Of a DNA stretch of 64,000 nucleotides, positions 34,651 to 47,793 are shown one piece after another; position 1 is the first letter of the stretch; each line of letters begins with the position of its first letter. Origin of the DNA: Sclerotinia nivalis (Eukaryota > Ascomycota > Leotiomycetes > Helotiales > Sclerotiniaceae). Location of the stretch: positions 4,092,001 to 4,156,000 of the forward strand of contig JAPEIS010000001.1 in the NCBI GenBank assembly GCA_029531795.1, written 5' to 3'. The position numbers were made by a program, and so were the translations under genes. The notes below the pieces were generated by a model, which did not search any database, had not been told where the DNA came from, and worked only from the letters and a program-made list of their open reading frames with translations.

Positions 34651-37232
34651 ATCAATCTGATTGCTTATTGGTTATCATAGAATATTGATATAGGTTCTTT
34701 CATTGTAAGATCAATTTCCTTTAGGAAATATAAAATTGCCATAGTTTTTTTTGATGTACGCTCGATACCGAGTAATTCAGCTTTAATGGTAGAGGTAGTC
34801 ACAGTATCCTGCTTAGATACTTTCCATACAACTAAACCACCGAAAAGGGACATCACGTACCTTTGGGATGATCTACAAGTATCAGGATCATCCACGAAAG
34901 AAGTATCTAAAAAAACAAAAAGTTGTAGTATCTGATCATCATTGTATTGTATTGCAAAAAACCTTGTATTCCAAAGATATTCAAGGCAATGATTAACAGC
35001 TTTCATATGTTCGGTTAATGGATTGATCAAGTAGTGGTTTAATTGTAAAATAGCGAATAAAACATCTGTTCTTATTGTAATCGCAGTATATAGGATTGAT
35101 CCCACTTTCTTCTGATACAATTTGATTATATATATAGAAACTTAATCTGAATTTTTCCGAAATACTATTATGAGAAGCAATATACATATTGTCCTTTTTG
35201 TTGCTTTAAATTTCATAACAATCTTCTCAATATATATATCATAAACTAACCACAGCTTTTTCTTGAATCGATTACGAAGGATATATATTTCTAGGAACTA
35301 TTTTGTATCTTCAAAATTACATAACTTGTATATAACTTTGATTCCTTCGATGATTTTCGTAGTAGTTGGTTCATTCTTTTTGTAATATATGATCTAGATG
35401 TTATCTACAAAGAATAGGATCATAACAATATACTCTGGATTGATATAAAGACACAACTCCTTTTTATATTATACCAGTCCTAGTTTTTCGAATATCCAAA
35501 TGAAATCCCTGAATTATATTGCAAGGGAATCTCGAAGACTATATAATACTCGATCGATAATAATATATTTGTTAGGGATTTTGTAACTATCAAAGAGATA
35601 GCATAGAACTGGAATACTAAAAGAATCATACAAAACATTGACAAAAACATTGATTACATTGTATTACTTGATTTCGAGATTGTATTTGATAACGATTACT
35701 ATAACGATTCGGAATAATCGGTTAGCAAGTGTAACAGTATAAATAATTTCAATTATACTCTTAGTCTGAAAATCTCCTTATACCATTAAACAAAAACGGT
35801 AACGAATGATTAAACCTTGATCATTGCATTTATATATAAACATCCATTGAAAAAGGATCGGTTTTATAAATTCCGATCCGGAGTCGATTTTACACCAGAT
35901 ATTTCTAGCCTTAAGATTATTAACTTCAAGATCGCAATCCTACTTAAATTAATATTCCATTTGATGATCTTCTAATTAGTAATAAAAGCAGAATAGTTTT
36001 GAAATTACAAAGATATAAATTCGAAGGAAAGGTATTACCTATAATCTATAAATCGTAGACTAGATGAACAACAATAATAATCTTGTTTCAGTTCCAATAA
36101 TGATCACATTATAAACTATCACAAATTGGGAATATTCTTCCATATTATTCATTCCAGTTTGATCAAACCAGAAAATAGAATGAAAATCGTTGAAACAGTT
36201 TAATCCCGATAAACCCGTCTTTTGTATAATAATGGTTTCTATATAAGATCCAGTATTGAGATTATTTCCCTGATGGTATTATTGTATATACAATTGCCTT
36301 CGAGTATATACTGGTTGCTCTGGGGTATGGTATTGGAAGAGAGGTGACTCCGATAAGTAATCGAATGATTGAAACTCAAATGGGTTGATCTAAGCCCTGA
36401 GTATTTCAATCTTTATAAAGCGAGTTCTCTTAGACGTTCTCTCAAGATTATAAGTTTGCGAATCCTTAATGAACTTATCAAAAGACAATATAGAGTACAA
36501 CAATCTTTCCAGTAATTAGATTTCCTCTATAGTATACTCTGATTGATTGTATTAATATACTTGCTTTTTTTTGGAACATTATAATTGATCGATTAAAGGA
36601 AGCTCTAAATCACTTTCGTATTCATTGCAAAGAACTTCGATAACACGATCAATAAACTCAAACTTCATATTCCCTATGTCAATATGTTCCACAAGATCGG
36701 GGTTCGAGTTATCGTTACGAGCATCCCCTTAAGTATTGCTATCATCTTTACCCGCGAAATATAATTACTCCTCAATAGCAGAATCGGCATTTCCGATCTC
36801 TCCAATGAAAGGATCGATCAACGTTCGTATATCTCCATTGCTTGCCCCATCAATGTCACCTAAAGGATTAGATGAATTGAATAATCCTAAACCGGATTCT
36901 GTATTCTCATCATCACCCTCCAGATCTACCTTTACCTTTAAACCCAGTTCGTTTGTGAATAATAATGAATCTGAAATACACTTGATAAATAAACTTAGAG
37001 TTTTCCGATCAATGAAAATAAATAAATAGGTAAAATTATCAAGATTATCTTTATATTGAATGATCGTTCTATTCATTTCAATATAATCCTACATATCGAA
37101 AACTCTTACTAATTGCTTAAGCTCTTCCGTATTATGAATATCGATCATTTGATTGACGGAATCTATACAATAAGTGAAATCTTCATTAAATATGATATTT
37201 CGAATGATTATAACTTTATCGAACTTGGGTAT
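34650..37232 (-). pseudogene. Copia D integrase tail, RT and RNase H
   Basis: On the minus strand the integrase C-terminal part is near 37232-37080 (KVIIIRNIIFNEDFTY, a typical Copia motif). A 103-codon Asp/Glu/Asn-rich linker follows (36765-37076). RT lies between about 36200 and 35100 with FVDN at 35400-35411, where YVDD is expected. The RNase H piece at 34665-35120 is open for 151 codons (YQKKVGSILYTAITIRTDV, TSFVDDPDTCRSSQRYV, KAELLGIE). Stops interrupt the RT. Identification as Copia is firm. Confidence 0.85.
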
Positions 37233-37518
37233 TGTTACGATCACGCAACAGTTTCGTCAAAACAAGAAACCTAGACGGAGGCGTTCTCATTTCGAATCAT
37301 CAGCGTAGGAACGTCATCGATCAGTTTGGAATGTTTAGTAAACAAGCTTCTTTGTATTGCTTATGAAAGGACAGGAATGGTGGCGAACTATAGGCGTTCT
37401 GATATCTCTTTATTGATTGAACTTAAAAGTAATAGTTTATTCATGATTAGAAAGGGTAATGAAAAGTTTGGGCTACGGTTTTACGACTAATTGATTCTTT
37501 ACCTATGTGATCTTAACA
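37233..37518. repeat. 286-bp LTR-like insert replacing part of Copia D pol
   Basis: Bounded by TGTTACGATCACG and CTTAACA (inverted TGTTA/TAACA ends) and clearly less AT-rich than its surroundings. On one side Copia D breaks off just after the protease DSGAS motif; on the other it resumes in the integrase tail. The intervening protease end and integrase core, around 1 kb, are missing. The flanking 5-mers (GGTAT, TCAAT) differ. Interpretation as a solo LTR is inference. Confidence 0.6.
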
Positions 37519-38762
37519 TCAATTTGATATATACTAATAGTAGATTTGATTGAAGCTCCTGAATCAATCATAATACCAACGAATTCTTCATTTGAATAAT
37601 AATGGTTGAAGAAGATTTGAATCAATAATAGAATTGTAATTCCTAAGAAATAAATAATAGTATTATTATAAAACTCGATAATAGCCTTTTGAGCCTTTGA
37701 AAAAGTGAATTCGTTGAAGAATCCTTCGAGATCAGAATCATCGTTCAATTCTTTTTGAGGGTTTTTCTATAAAGAGTTTTTATATTCCTTTATAAGGAAA
37801 ATGAATTGTTTATTTGAAGGAATAATTGTATCGTATTCGTTCATAATGTATTAACGGTACAAATATTTGAAGGTAGAAATGTACTCAGATTGTTTGATTC
37901 TAACGAGTTCTTAATAACATTGTCTAGCTTCCTTTTGTTCTTCGATGGAATGATTAATTGATCAATAGCTTTCTTTCTTACAAATATAATATCTACAATA
38001 CTTTCTGTCTTAGAATTTCGTATTAAAGCTTGAAAAACGAAATAGAATTCTTCGATTGCTTTTGTAAATCCGATCTGTATAATATACTTCCTTTTGAAAA
38101 GAATTGAATTCAGAGAAAGGTTTTTTCTGAAATCATAATTATGGATTATTATTATTGAATAGAAGATCATAAATCATAATGCTAGAATATATCTTGTTGA
38201 TTTGGTTTGTATATATTGAAGTAAGGTTAGAGCAAACTAATTTATATATAGAATGAAAATGACAAATAGTAATAATCTTCAATAATATAGAAGATTCATT
38301 TTGTTGATCAATAGGAAGATTGAATCGAAGATCCCGAAATATATTGATTAGTTTTTCAAAGCATTCGAAGGTAGTAGCGATAGGGTTGTCCTTCTAAACC
38401 GAAACTAATGAAATGAATACTCATTTGGTGAAAGTTGCTCGTTGATATTTTTGATCTTCAAAATAATTATATATATAGTGTATACTTTCGTTAAAAGATA
38501 ATTTGTAAGGGCTAACAATAGTGAAGTAGAAGCTTAATACTTCATCTTGTAGTATTATAGAAAGGGCTAAACTATAATAGGAAAAAGATAAATTGACTTT
38601 ATTATATTAATTATAGAAAATGATGAATTTATATTGAATATGATTATTGGAATTGCTGTACTTTATATCTCTATTGTAAAGCTTATCAAGATTTATAATG
38701 TTTTATATAATCTTTTTGTCCTTTTCAAGGGTAACAGTATAAGGATCAATCGTTTAAAGTAG
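37519..38762 (-). pseudogene. Copia D protease and part of gag
   Basis: The protease start is at 37503-37748 on the minus strand, with the active-site motif MIDSGASIKST well preserved. Upstream, 37841-38170 is an open segment of 109 codons that I place in gag/nucleocapsid by position only. Gag is cut at 38767 by Gypsy A3. Confidence 0.7.
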
Positions 38763-38840
38763 ATTATTGTTACGGGTTCATCTCCCTTCACCTGCACGTG
38801 ATCATGTGTGCCTTAGGCATACATGCATACACTCACTTCT

Positions 38841-40170
38841 TGTTACGATCACGGATCTTACAGTAACCGATCGTGTGAATACACGTTATGATTTGATCGA
38901 ATTAGTATGAGATTAAGGTGGTCGTAGTGTGTGTGTGTGTGTGATATTTTTCGTCCGAGGCTCTGTGCGAAGCACAGGCCTCAAATTCCCAATTGGGACA
39001 AAGGACGCCAGGGAAGGAAGGCCCCTGGGTTTCTGAGCTAGCTATATAAAAACCCTTTTCAGGGAAAAATGCTAACTTAATGAATATGTTATATGCTTCA
39101 GCAGGATTTACATGATTGCTGTTGCGTATTGAATTAATCCTTCGGGCAGATATATTAGCTGCCCTTCTCAATACAGTAGATTGTCCTTAGTCTATATGAT
39201 TTCTTCTCTAACCCGCATCCTTTATAGTATAACCAAGTATTCCAATTGTTTTTCCTCTCATCCTTTATAACAATCCGTCTTTATATGAAACCTCGTAGCC
39301 AATTGTAGTCCGGGGATGTCTTCGGGCCTGCCTTTGCAGACTAAGGTTCACTTGAGTATCGTTGTCTCTCTATTTCCTTTATCCTTTTGTAGTTTCCTAC
39401 TATCTGTTTTTGTTATAGGTCGAGATTGTAATAAATTTCAGGTTTGAGTTGTTCAGGACGCCGAAGAAGACCAGTTTCCAGGCTGGGGTTATTATTTTCT
39501 TCCGATATGAAAATCCTGCAAGGTACTTTAGAGGAGTCAATCGTTTATGTCGATAGTCGTACGGAGCATCAAGTTGTACGTCTAGTTAGGACGAGTAATG
39601 GTTTTGTTGCTAATTGTTATTATCGCAGTATGGTCCTTTGTTCTGGTCGTTATTGGTTAGTGAAGTAAAGTGAAAAAATTTTCGTTCTTATAAAAAACCC
39701 CAATTCTCAACCCAATCCAGCCCTTCCAGCTCTGCTATGCGTTCTCTTGTCAGCTCAGATGAATGCCAAAAGCATCATCAGTTCGTAGTCAGCACCGCGT
39801 ACAGATGAGAGATCCGTCTTCGCCGGCCAAGGTGGTCGTAGGAACAAACGAGCACAAACCATATCAGTATCAGATCATGTGATGGAGCATTGGAACTTCG
39901 AAGGCTCCCAACGCTCCTGGAGCATTGGAGCTTCGAGGGCTCCTAGGGCTCCCAAGTACGAAGGTCTATATAAGCAAAATGGATTCCTTTATTTGTAGAG
40001 CTTTGTACTCAAGAACAATCATTAGTTTAAACACTATAGTTACCATACAATACAATCGTCATATCTTCATTCTTACCAAGCCCCTGTTTGATCTTTAGTA
40101 GAAATCACCACGGCCTTTCTATAAGTCCCTTGATCACTTCTTAGTGATAAAGGATTGTAGCGGCGTAACA
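38841..40170 (-). repeat. E-family LTR in the A3 LTR, containing a LINE-tailed insert
   Basis: Bounded by TGTTACGATCACGG and CGGCGTAACA (inverted TGTTACG/CGTAACA ends) with the 5-bp duplication CTTCT (38836-38840, 40171-40175). With the 901-bp insert and one copy of its duplication removed it is about 416 bp. It matches the copy at 61867 on the opposite strand. A TATATAAG box at about 39966-39973 reads TTATATAG in the LTR direction. It is not AT-shifted like the Gypsy around it. Confidence 0.88.
38928..39828 (-). mobile_element. 901-bp non-autonomous element with LINE 3' tail
   Basis: Flanked by the 13-bp duplication AAGGTGGTCGTAG (38915-38927, 39829-39841) within the E LTR. On the minus strand its last ~250 bases (38928 to about 39180) match the LINE 3' UTR, including both hairpins, the palindrome and the (CA)n end. 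The first ~650 bases match nothing else in the window and encode no protein I recognise. I looked for tRNA-type A and B boxes near its 5' end and found none convincing. It looks like a passenger mobilised by the LINE enzyme; a divergent LINE subfamily fragment is the main alternative. Confidence 0.75.
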
Positions 40171-40265
40171 CTTCTATATAGTCAGGTCACCTCTTTGACC
40201 TTCTTCTCCTCCTCGTAGTACAACAATAGATCAAGCCTATATATATCTTTTCCCTCACCGTGATA

Positions 40266-42331
40266 ATTTGTATTATCTTTTCAAAGGCTCTGTCAATTTA
40301 CAAAGTGATCTAACCTTGTCAAATCATTTGTAGACTTCTGTATCTGTTTTCGATTACTTTCGTGTCATTGTAACTCGCCTGCTTTTGTGTGGTTGTGTTT
40401 CTTATTTGCTTTTGTATAGCTTCTGATCCTTGATTGCTTTTATGTGATTGTATTTATTCGTAGACTTCTGTGTTTGTTTTTGATTGTTTTGTGTAATCGT
40501 AAATTCCTTATCGATTATTTTATATAATCGTAATTCTTTTTATAATAGCTTTTGGTTCTACATTCGCTGATAATACGACTCCTACTTCTATCGAAGGAAT
40601 TCATACCGAAATCCAATGAGTCTTCGGCCAATGGCCTATTATTACACAAATCCTAGTAGAATTGAATACTTCAGTGATGCCAAATCTTGTTGTCGGTTCT
40701 AACGAATAAACTATTTATTTGAATTATATTTTCTTTATCATCAAAGATTGTTTTACTATTCAAGTTATCTATATTGCTATTCAAACAAATAAGATCAAGA
40801 AATTCAAAGCGGAAAATGTTGAGTTTTTTTGTACTCTAACCGGTAAGCAAGCTCAGTTGGATACTGGTAGTGTTGTCATTAACCAAAAACTGATCATTTC
40901 TTGTTAAACTTAAAAGGACCCGTCTGTTTTTAAAGACGAAAGATCTAATATTCTCGTTCGATAAGAGGACTATCAGTCCTGGAAGTTGGGTTTGCAATTC
41001 TATTGGATGGTCGATTTACAACTTTTTGTTTTCGAATAAAAAAAGATTAGTTATATTATTAGTTTTCTCGATGGTCAAGCACGATAAAAGTGTATTACGG
41101 ATATCATTAGATTTGTTGATGATCTTATTTGCTTCGATTCTGCTATTTCGTTTTTAACTAAATTGAATAAATTATATATCTTTATGGATATCGAAAGGGA
41201 AGTCTTATTCAAATTCGATAAACTTTCTATAGATCCAAAAGAATCCTTTTCGGCTTTTTTCTCTACATTGTCTCATTTTGCTAACTCTTGCCACAAGTCT
41301 GATTGTAAGATTGTTAACACAATGAAGTAAAAGGTTACAGCCCCCCTTCGAACTTTGGTCATTGGTGATTCGAACCTTTACACAACCGATAATGTTAATG
41401 GTTAGTAAAAGAAATTCTCTACTTGGAGTTAGAATCTTTATAACACTGAATATTATAACAAAAATTCTGATAAAGTATTTGTTGTTGATGGTGATCCTAT
41501 GGACCTCGATACAATGAAACAAAAGGGACAACAGAAAAAGGGTTTGCAAAATAAGAAAAAGAAGTTTAATCCTATGGTTTCTTGTAATTGTTGTAATAGG
41601 ATCGGCTATCTTCAGATTGATTGTCATACTATTTATAATATCAATGGTAATCTTCTTTTTGGTAAACAAGCTTCTATTAATACCTTTTCCAACCATAATA
41701 CTGTTGCCTCAACTAATCCGGCCCCCGATTAATATGTTGCTGTTCCGGTTTTTCGAAGTGTCAATAAATTTAATAATAATCGCAATGGATTTCGAGGAGG
41801 ATATACTGGTAATTGGGTACAAAGCTAACAACACCTGAATCAGGTACAATGGCAAGGCTATATCGAGTCAGAAAAGGTTGTCTTTATATCCAGTTCAATC
41901 AAGGAAAGTCTTAAATAGGGAAAAGATTAACCTTTACGAAAAATCGCTCGTGGAGGAATACTAAGGGCAAAACAGTAAATCGAGGAATGAATAAATATAA
42001 GTCATTGCAATTCAACTCTATAAATAGCAAATCCCTACTCGTTAAAACTATTATGTTCCCTACATATAAAAATCCTTTTATTGTTACAAATCTCATTGAT
42101 AATAGATGCTCTGGAAAAGCCTTTACTGATCGTTTTTTTACTTCCAAACACAATATTGAAATACAACTCTTATTTCACCCTTGCGAACTCCGATTTACCG
42201 ATGGAAAGGTCGCTGATAGAATTACAGAATATTTTGTAATGGAAATCGTTATGGGGGATCATCATAAATATTGGTTTTTTTATATCACCCAGTTTTTATT
42301 AGAGATGTTATTAATCTTTGGTTTATCATAA
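40266..42331 (+). pseudogene. Gypsy A3 leader, gag and protease
   Basis: The leader (40266-40546) is shorter in repeats than in A2. Gag begins at 40547, with ATA where A2 has ATG. The clearest zinc knuckle of the family is at 41583-41624 (CNCCNRIGYLQIDC; the sixth-to-last position is Tyr instead of His). The protease is at 41987-42331 (TNLIDNRCSGKAFTDRF), where DSG appears as DNR through G-to-A changes. Stops disrupt gag at 40648 and elsewhere. Confidence 0.82.
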
Positions 42332-42829
42332 TTACAACACTACAATTCTATTATCAATTGGATGGAAATAAATTTAACATTCTTTTCAAATTATTGTGCT
42401 TTTAATTACTTGGTATATCATAATTCAGAGCTAATTACCGCACCAACAATCTCATCTCTGATCAAAAAACAAAAGGATCTAACAAAAGTTACTTTATAAT
42501 AGATCATTGATACTATCGAACCTTTAAATAAATTCCTTATCGATTTTGATATAAAAGCTAAATGCACAATTTATAAATACCACTTTTTATATATCGAGGA
42601 TTATCCAAAGGACGATATCAATTATTTATCTATTCAAACGTTTTCTATTTTTAAAAGAACTTCTTATAAAAAACCTTTTATTAAAGAGATACTAGATAAA
42701 GGTTACATATCACAATCTAACGATTCTTTTATTGATCTCGAATTTCAGCAAGGTCTAACGTCTAGTATAAATCATTATCGAACAAAGCACTGCGGAAAAC
42801 CAAATAATCAAGTATAGATGATTCCCAAT

Positions 42830-45800
42830 TGTTCGCGTCCAAAATCGATTTTAAAGATTACAAATCGGCGTCGGTCTATTTACAATCCAAAAAACCATTT
42901 GCCCCCGCTTTCTGTTAAGGAACTCCCTATGCCTATTTACAAAAATACAAGTCCAAATATAAATGATATTCGTTAATTGCAAGTTTTTAACTTTGTTTCA
43001 TTTTATCAACAAAATAACATTCGAACTATCCGATTGACATAGGATGAATTGGATGCTGTACAGAAAACTGTTGAGCAAGATTATCTACAATAGGCTACAT
43101 TGTCCTCGACACTCATAGAAAGGGATTTTCGATCGATTTTATAAAGGCAAGGCAATATAACAGAGATACTCTCTAGAACCCCACTACAACTTCATGATTT
43201 TATATATGATTGTTATAAGTCGCTTCATTTGCGAAAAGTCTCTAAAACTAATATCGACAAATTTTTAACTGGTAAACCTCCCCTTAGTGATGATCAAATA
43301 CAACAAAGGCTTTCCATATGGTTACAAGACAAATTTCCTATCTTCCTCCCACGTTATACAGATAAATTGCCGCCTCATCGAATCTGGAATCACAAAATTG
43401 AATTGATACCCAAAAAAAAGTTATTTTATTTCAAAAACTGTTTTTTATCGCCAATAGAATTAATAATGGTACATAAATAACTTAATAATAATCTCTTCAA
43501 AAGATTCATTCAGGAATCAAAATCGCAATACACCTCTCCTTTATTATTGGCTGTTAAACCAAAAAGGGGAGTCCGTATTTGTTAAGATTATCGAGGATTA
43601 AATAACATTACTATAAAGAATCGTTATCCATTACCCATCGTTCATGAAACACTGGATGCTTTTTGCAATACAAAAATTTATACCAAGTTTGATATCATTA
43701 CAATATTCAATAAATTGTGAATCGCTGAAGGGGATGAATAGAAAATTACATTTATTATTTGTTTTGGTCTTTTTGAATCTCTGATTATACCTTTCAATTT
43801 CTGCAATACACCTATATCATTTTAACATTATATCAATCATACGTTTTTCAACAAATTGAACAAATATTACACTGTATATCTCAATAATATCCTAATCTAC
43901 TCCGATAATCCTATAGAGTATAAAGAGCATATCCGTTAAGTAATTCAAAAGTTAATGAATACTGGATTATAGATTGATATTAACAAATACAAATTCGAAA
44001 CTACGAAAACAAAGTATTTGAATCTTATCATTACAACTGAAGACATCGAAATAGATCAAGAAAAGGTTACAACTATTACATCTTGGGAATTGCCTTTATG
44101 TATAAAGGATTTACAACGATTTCTCAGTTTTGCCAATTTCTATCGACGTTTTATAAAAGATTTTTCAAAGATTTATCGTTCTCTCAATAACCTCTTACAA
44201 AAGAATATTATATAGAATTAGATCGTAAATTATACAAAGACTTTTGACGCCTTAAAAAGAGCTTTCACAATAGCATCGGTTTTGGTATACTTTGATTACA
44301 AGCGGAAAACTGTTTTGGAAACCGACGCTTCCGATTAGACTTCAAAAGGAATTCTCTCGCAATACAATAATGATAACATTTTGCATCCAATCACTTACTT
44401 TTCATCTAAGTATACAACAACGGAATACAATTATAAGATCTATAACAAAAAACTATTCACTATTATCAAGATAATAGAAAAATGATACCCAGAATTCTAA
44501 AGCTTATAAAAAAAATTCAAGATTCTTATTGATTATAAAAACCTCGAATATTTTATAACTACAAAAGCTTTCAATCAACAACAAATGCAATGGTTTGAAT
44601 TTCTATCTCAATATAATTTCCGTATAATCTATCAATCAGAAAACAAAACTATTCGATCAAACACACTAAATAGAAAACACAAAGATCGATCATATCGCTT
44701 TGATCCAAACGATAAACGTCTAAAGAATCGAAAACGCATTGTTCTCCCTCAAGACTGTTTTGACAACGACCTTTATAAGGATTTGATTAAACATATCAAT
44801 TTGGCACCAATGGAGACAATAATACTACTCTATGATCAACCAATTGATACCTTAATCGATACAGTGTATATTAGATCCGACATCGCAAATCAACTTATCT
44901 CTACTTTTAACGATCCATCGATAACTAAATAGCCAAAAGAGCATCGTAAAACCCTCCAAATCGCTATACAAGATTGTTCGGTCCAAAATAATAGAATTTA
45001 CTACCGGAATAAGATTTGGGTTCCACCAGATGATAAACTCAAACTCTAAATTATCTATCGAACTTATTTTTCTAATCCTACCGACCATCCTGATCGAACT
45101 AAAACGATCGATCTTGTCTCTTGTACATACTGATGACCTAACATGCATTTGGAGATCGCATCCTACATAAAAACCTGCGAACTTTGTACTCGTACCAAAT
45201 CATCCAAATCGGCACCTCCCGGATTTTTGAAATTGTTGCCTATCCTTTTTCGTATATAGTCTAATATCTCAATCGACTATATTACACCACTCCCGGATTG
45301 CACTCGTTATAATTCTATCTATAAACATATCTTGGTAATAATCTGCAAGCTAACCAAAATGAGACATTTCATCAGTACACACACACTAACAACAAAGGAG
45401 CTAATCGATGCTTTTATCAACTGTGTCTATACGCTTCATAGACTTCCGGACAATATCATTTCCGATCAGGGAACGCAATTCGTATCAGGTTTCTGATCAC
45501 AACTCTCGAAACAGTTGAGAGTTACCTTAAAACATTCTTCAGCTTTTCATTTTCAAACAAATGGTCAAACTGAACATATTAATTTGGTTCTGAAACAATA
45601 TTTACAAACTTTTATTAACTATCATCAAAACGATTGATTGAATTGACTATCTTTAGCCGAATTTGCATCCAATAATTTAGTCTCTGAAACAACTGATTAC
45701 TCATCTTTCTTCGCCAATTACGGCTTTAATCCATATCTAAACATTGAGCCTAATAAACCTTGCCCACCGGATATGACTCTAGTACAAAAACGGGAATTCT

Positions 45801-46540
45801 TTAAAAATAATAGGACTACAGATCGCATAAAACATATCTTAAAGCAACTTCGTACTCTTGCACAGCAAGCAATTGCTACTTATGAGAACTATACTAACCG
45901 CCACCGCTCTGACTCACCTCGCTACACAACTGGCCAGAAAGTCTTTGTCAATACCAAGAATATGAAGACTTCGCGCAAAGCAAAAAAGCTGGATGATAAA
46001 TGGATCGGCCCTTACAAGATTATCAAAGTTTATCCTCGTACTTGTCTTATTCAATTACCTGAGAACATTAAAATCTTCCCTATTTTCTATCATTCTCTTT
46101 TACTTTCAGTTTATACTAATCCTCACTTCCCGACTCAAACAACGATTAACAAATCAAAATCCCTAACTACATAGAACAGAATTTTGGAGTGGAATAATGA
46201 TAAGGATAAGTTTATTTAGAAATAGATATTTGAAAAAATTCTAAATAATCACAATAAGGATAACTATCATTATTTGATCAAATAAAAACACTACACACCA
46301 ACTTAACAATCAACTAATAACTTAAAAGATAACGAGAAAATTCTTATCGAATATCATCGCCTTCATCCAGAAAAACCAGAACCGCCAGCTTGGGTCCTAA
46401 AGCACCCCAACGCTACTATATTGCAACCGGAACCACAAAATTTGTAATCGGAGTCACACAGTGCGATTGCTACACCCACTCTACGAAGATCCATTCGTAC
46501 CAAAATTGTTTGTTTCGCTTAAAGGTATATTACATATTAT
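42830..46540 (+). pseudogene. Gypsy A3 pol
   Basis: RT, RNase H, integrase and chromodomain in order, collinear with A1. The region before RT is open at 43229-43480. The RT active site is destroyed (YLNN near 43878). RNase H is near 44310-44480. The integrase core has ISDQGTQFVSGF at about 45460-45493. The C-terminal integrase is open for 133 codons at 45773-46174 and is the best-preserved copy of that part (RYTTGQKVFVNTKNMKTS, KLDDKWIGPYKII). The chromodomain at 46220-46390 carries stops. Confidence 0.87.
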
Positions 46541-46688
46541 AACAATAAGAAATATAATATCATTAAAGAATATCATACATTTTTGTTTAAAGATTTAATT
46601 GAAAAAAAGAGATCTATATTTTTTCTTTATTTTTCTTTATTTTTTAATACCCATTTAGGATCAAATGGGTTTCTTAAGAAGGGGATAC

Positions 46689-46851
46689 TATTACAGATTC
46701 ATCTCCCTTCACCTACACATAATCATATATACCTTAGGCACACATGCATACATTCATTTCTATATAGTCAGATCACCTCCTTGATCTTCTTCTCCTCCTC
46801 GTAGTACAACAATAGATCAAACCTACACATACCTTTTCCCTCACCGTAATA
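46689..46851 (+). repeat. Gypsy A3 3' LTR (163 bp)
   Basis: Starts TATTACAG and ends CACCGTAATA, followed by the TSD ATTAT (46852-46856). It is more C-to-T shifted than the A3 5' LTR halves. Confidence 0.9.
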
Positions 46852-47630
46852 ATTATTATTACTATAATTCTAAAATGATTCAATTTGATTAGTATCCTTC
46901 TTGATATCAATGGTATTATCAAAGATTGAAGAGTTATATATATCGATTATACTGAACTTTTCGAGGTGATATCGAAGTATAGAGAACGTTACGTTTAAAA
47001 ATTATAAAAGCTATTCTCGTAATTGCTCATTTATCTATACGGAATATTTATAAACAAAAACATTGACGAGATTCTTTCCCAAAGTATCTTCATCAACTTT
47101 GTTAATATAGAAATTATTTTCACAAAAAACGTTTCGAAGAAATACTAAATAGAGATAACGAGCTAGAACGAAATTTTCTGTTATTCAATCTTTAAAATCC
47201 TTCTTAAAAGCATTATTAATCTTTTTATTATATATTCTAATATATTGATATTGATATCTACAAAATAAAATATATTCCTGTATCAAATTCTATTCTTTTT
47301 CATTAGAATCAATAATAGAATTGTATTTCTCCTTCAAATCCTTATAAACTTGTTCTGTGAGTTTGAGATCGCTTGTAGCAATTAAATAACTAATTGTAGT
47401 TATAGTTTCGTAATGTATAGTTATATAATATATACGAAAAATTACAGAGTTGAAAAGAATAAGGTTTTTGAAAAGGAAGATTGTATATTTTGATAATGAT
47501 GATCGATAATAAGGTTAATGGTGTATAATACAAAATGAATGTAGCGTTTCGAAAAATTTCCAAAGAGGTTCGAAAAACTATTAGAATGAAAGGATCGCAT
47601 CAATCGTAAAGGTTGAATATAGTATGATAA
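46852..47630 (-). pseudogene. Copia D gag, middle piece
   Basis: On the minus strand this reads ISYLIATSDLKLTEQVYKDLKEKYNS and continues with interruptions, resembling the Copia gag region in which LI..L......A...W..L...Y occurs. It lies between the A3 and A4 insertions, and the TSDs on both sides show it is contiguous with 38762 and 61745. Confidence 0.6.
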
Positions 47631-47793
47631 TGTTACGGGTTCATTCCCCTTCACCTGCACGTGACCATGTGTGCCTTAGGCACACATGCATGCACTCACT
47701 TCTATATAGTCAGGTCACCTCCTTGACCTTCTTCCTCTCCTCGTAGTACAACTATAGATCAACCCTATATATACCTTTTCCTTCACCGTAATA
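47631..47793 (+). repeat. Gypsy A4 5' LTR (163 bp)
   Basis: TGTTACGGGTTCATTCCCC to CACCGTAATA. The inverted repeat with 10-bp arms and TTA loop is intact at about 47667-47689, and TATATAGTCAGG follows. Confidence 0.92.

Larger units (their letters stand above)
38768..46851 (+). mobile_element. Gypsy chromovirus copy A3
   Basis: A-family element flanked by ATTAT duplications in Copia D gag. Its 5' LTR is split by an E-family LTR (TSD CTTCT): 38768-38840 plus 40176-40265 add up to exactly 163 bp. The 3' LTR is 46689-46851. Without the insertion the element is about 6.7 kb. Confidence 0.93.

Noticed and set aside
38902..39171. 89-codon open frame on the minus strand
   Set aside because: Lies wholly in the LINE-like 3' UTR and its His-Thr run is the translated (CA)n tail.
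39444..39668. 74-codon open frame in the 901-bp element
   Set aside because: Runs opposite to the element and has no motif or start context supporting a gene.
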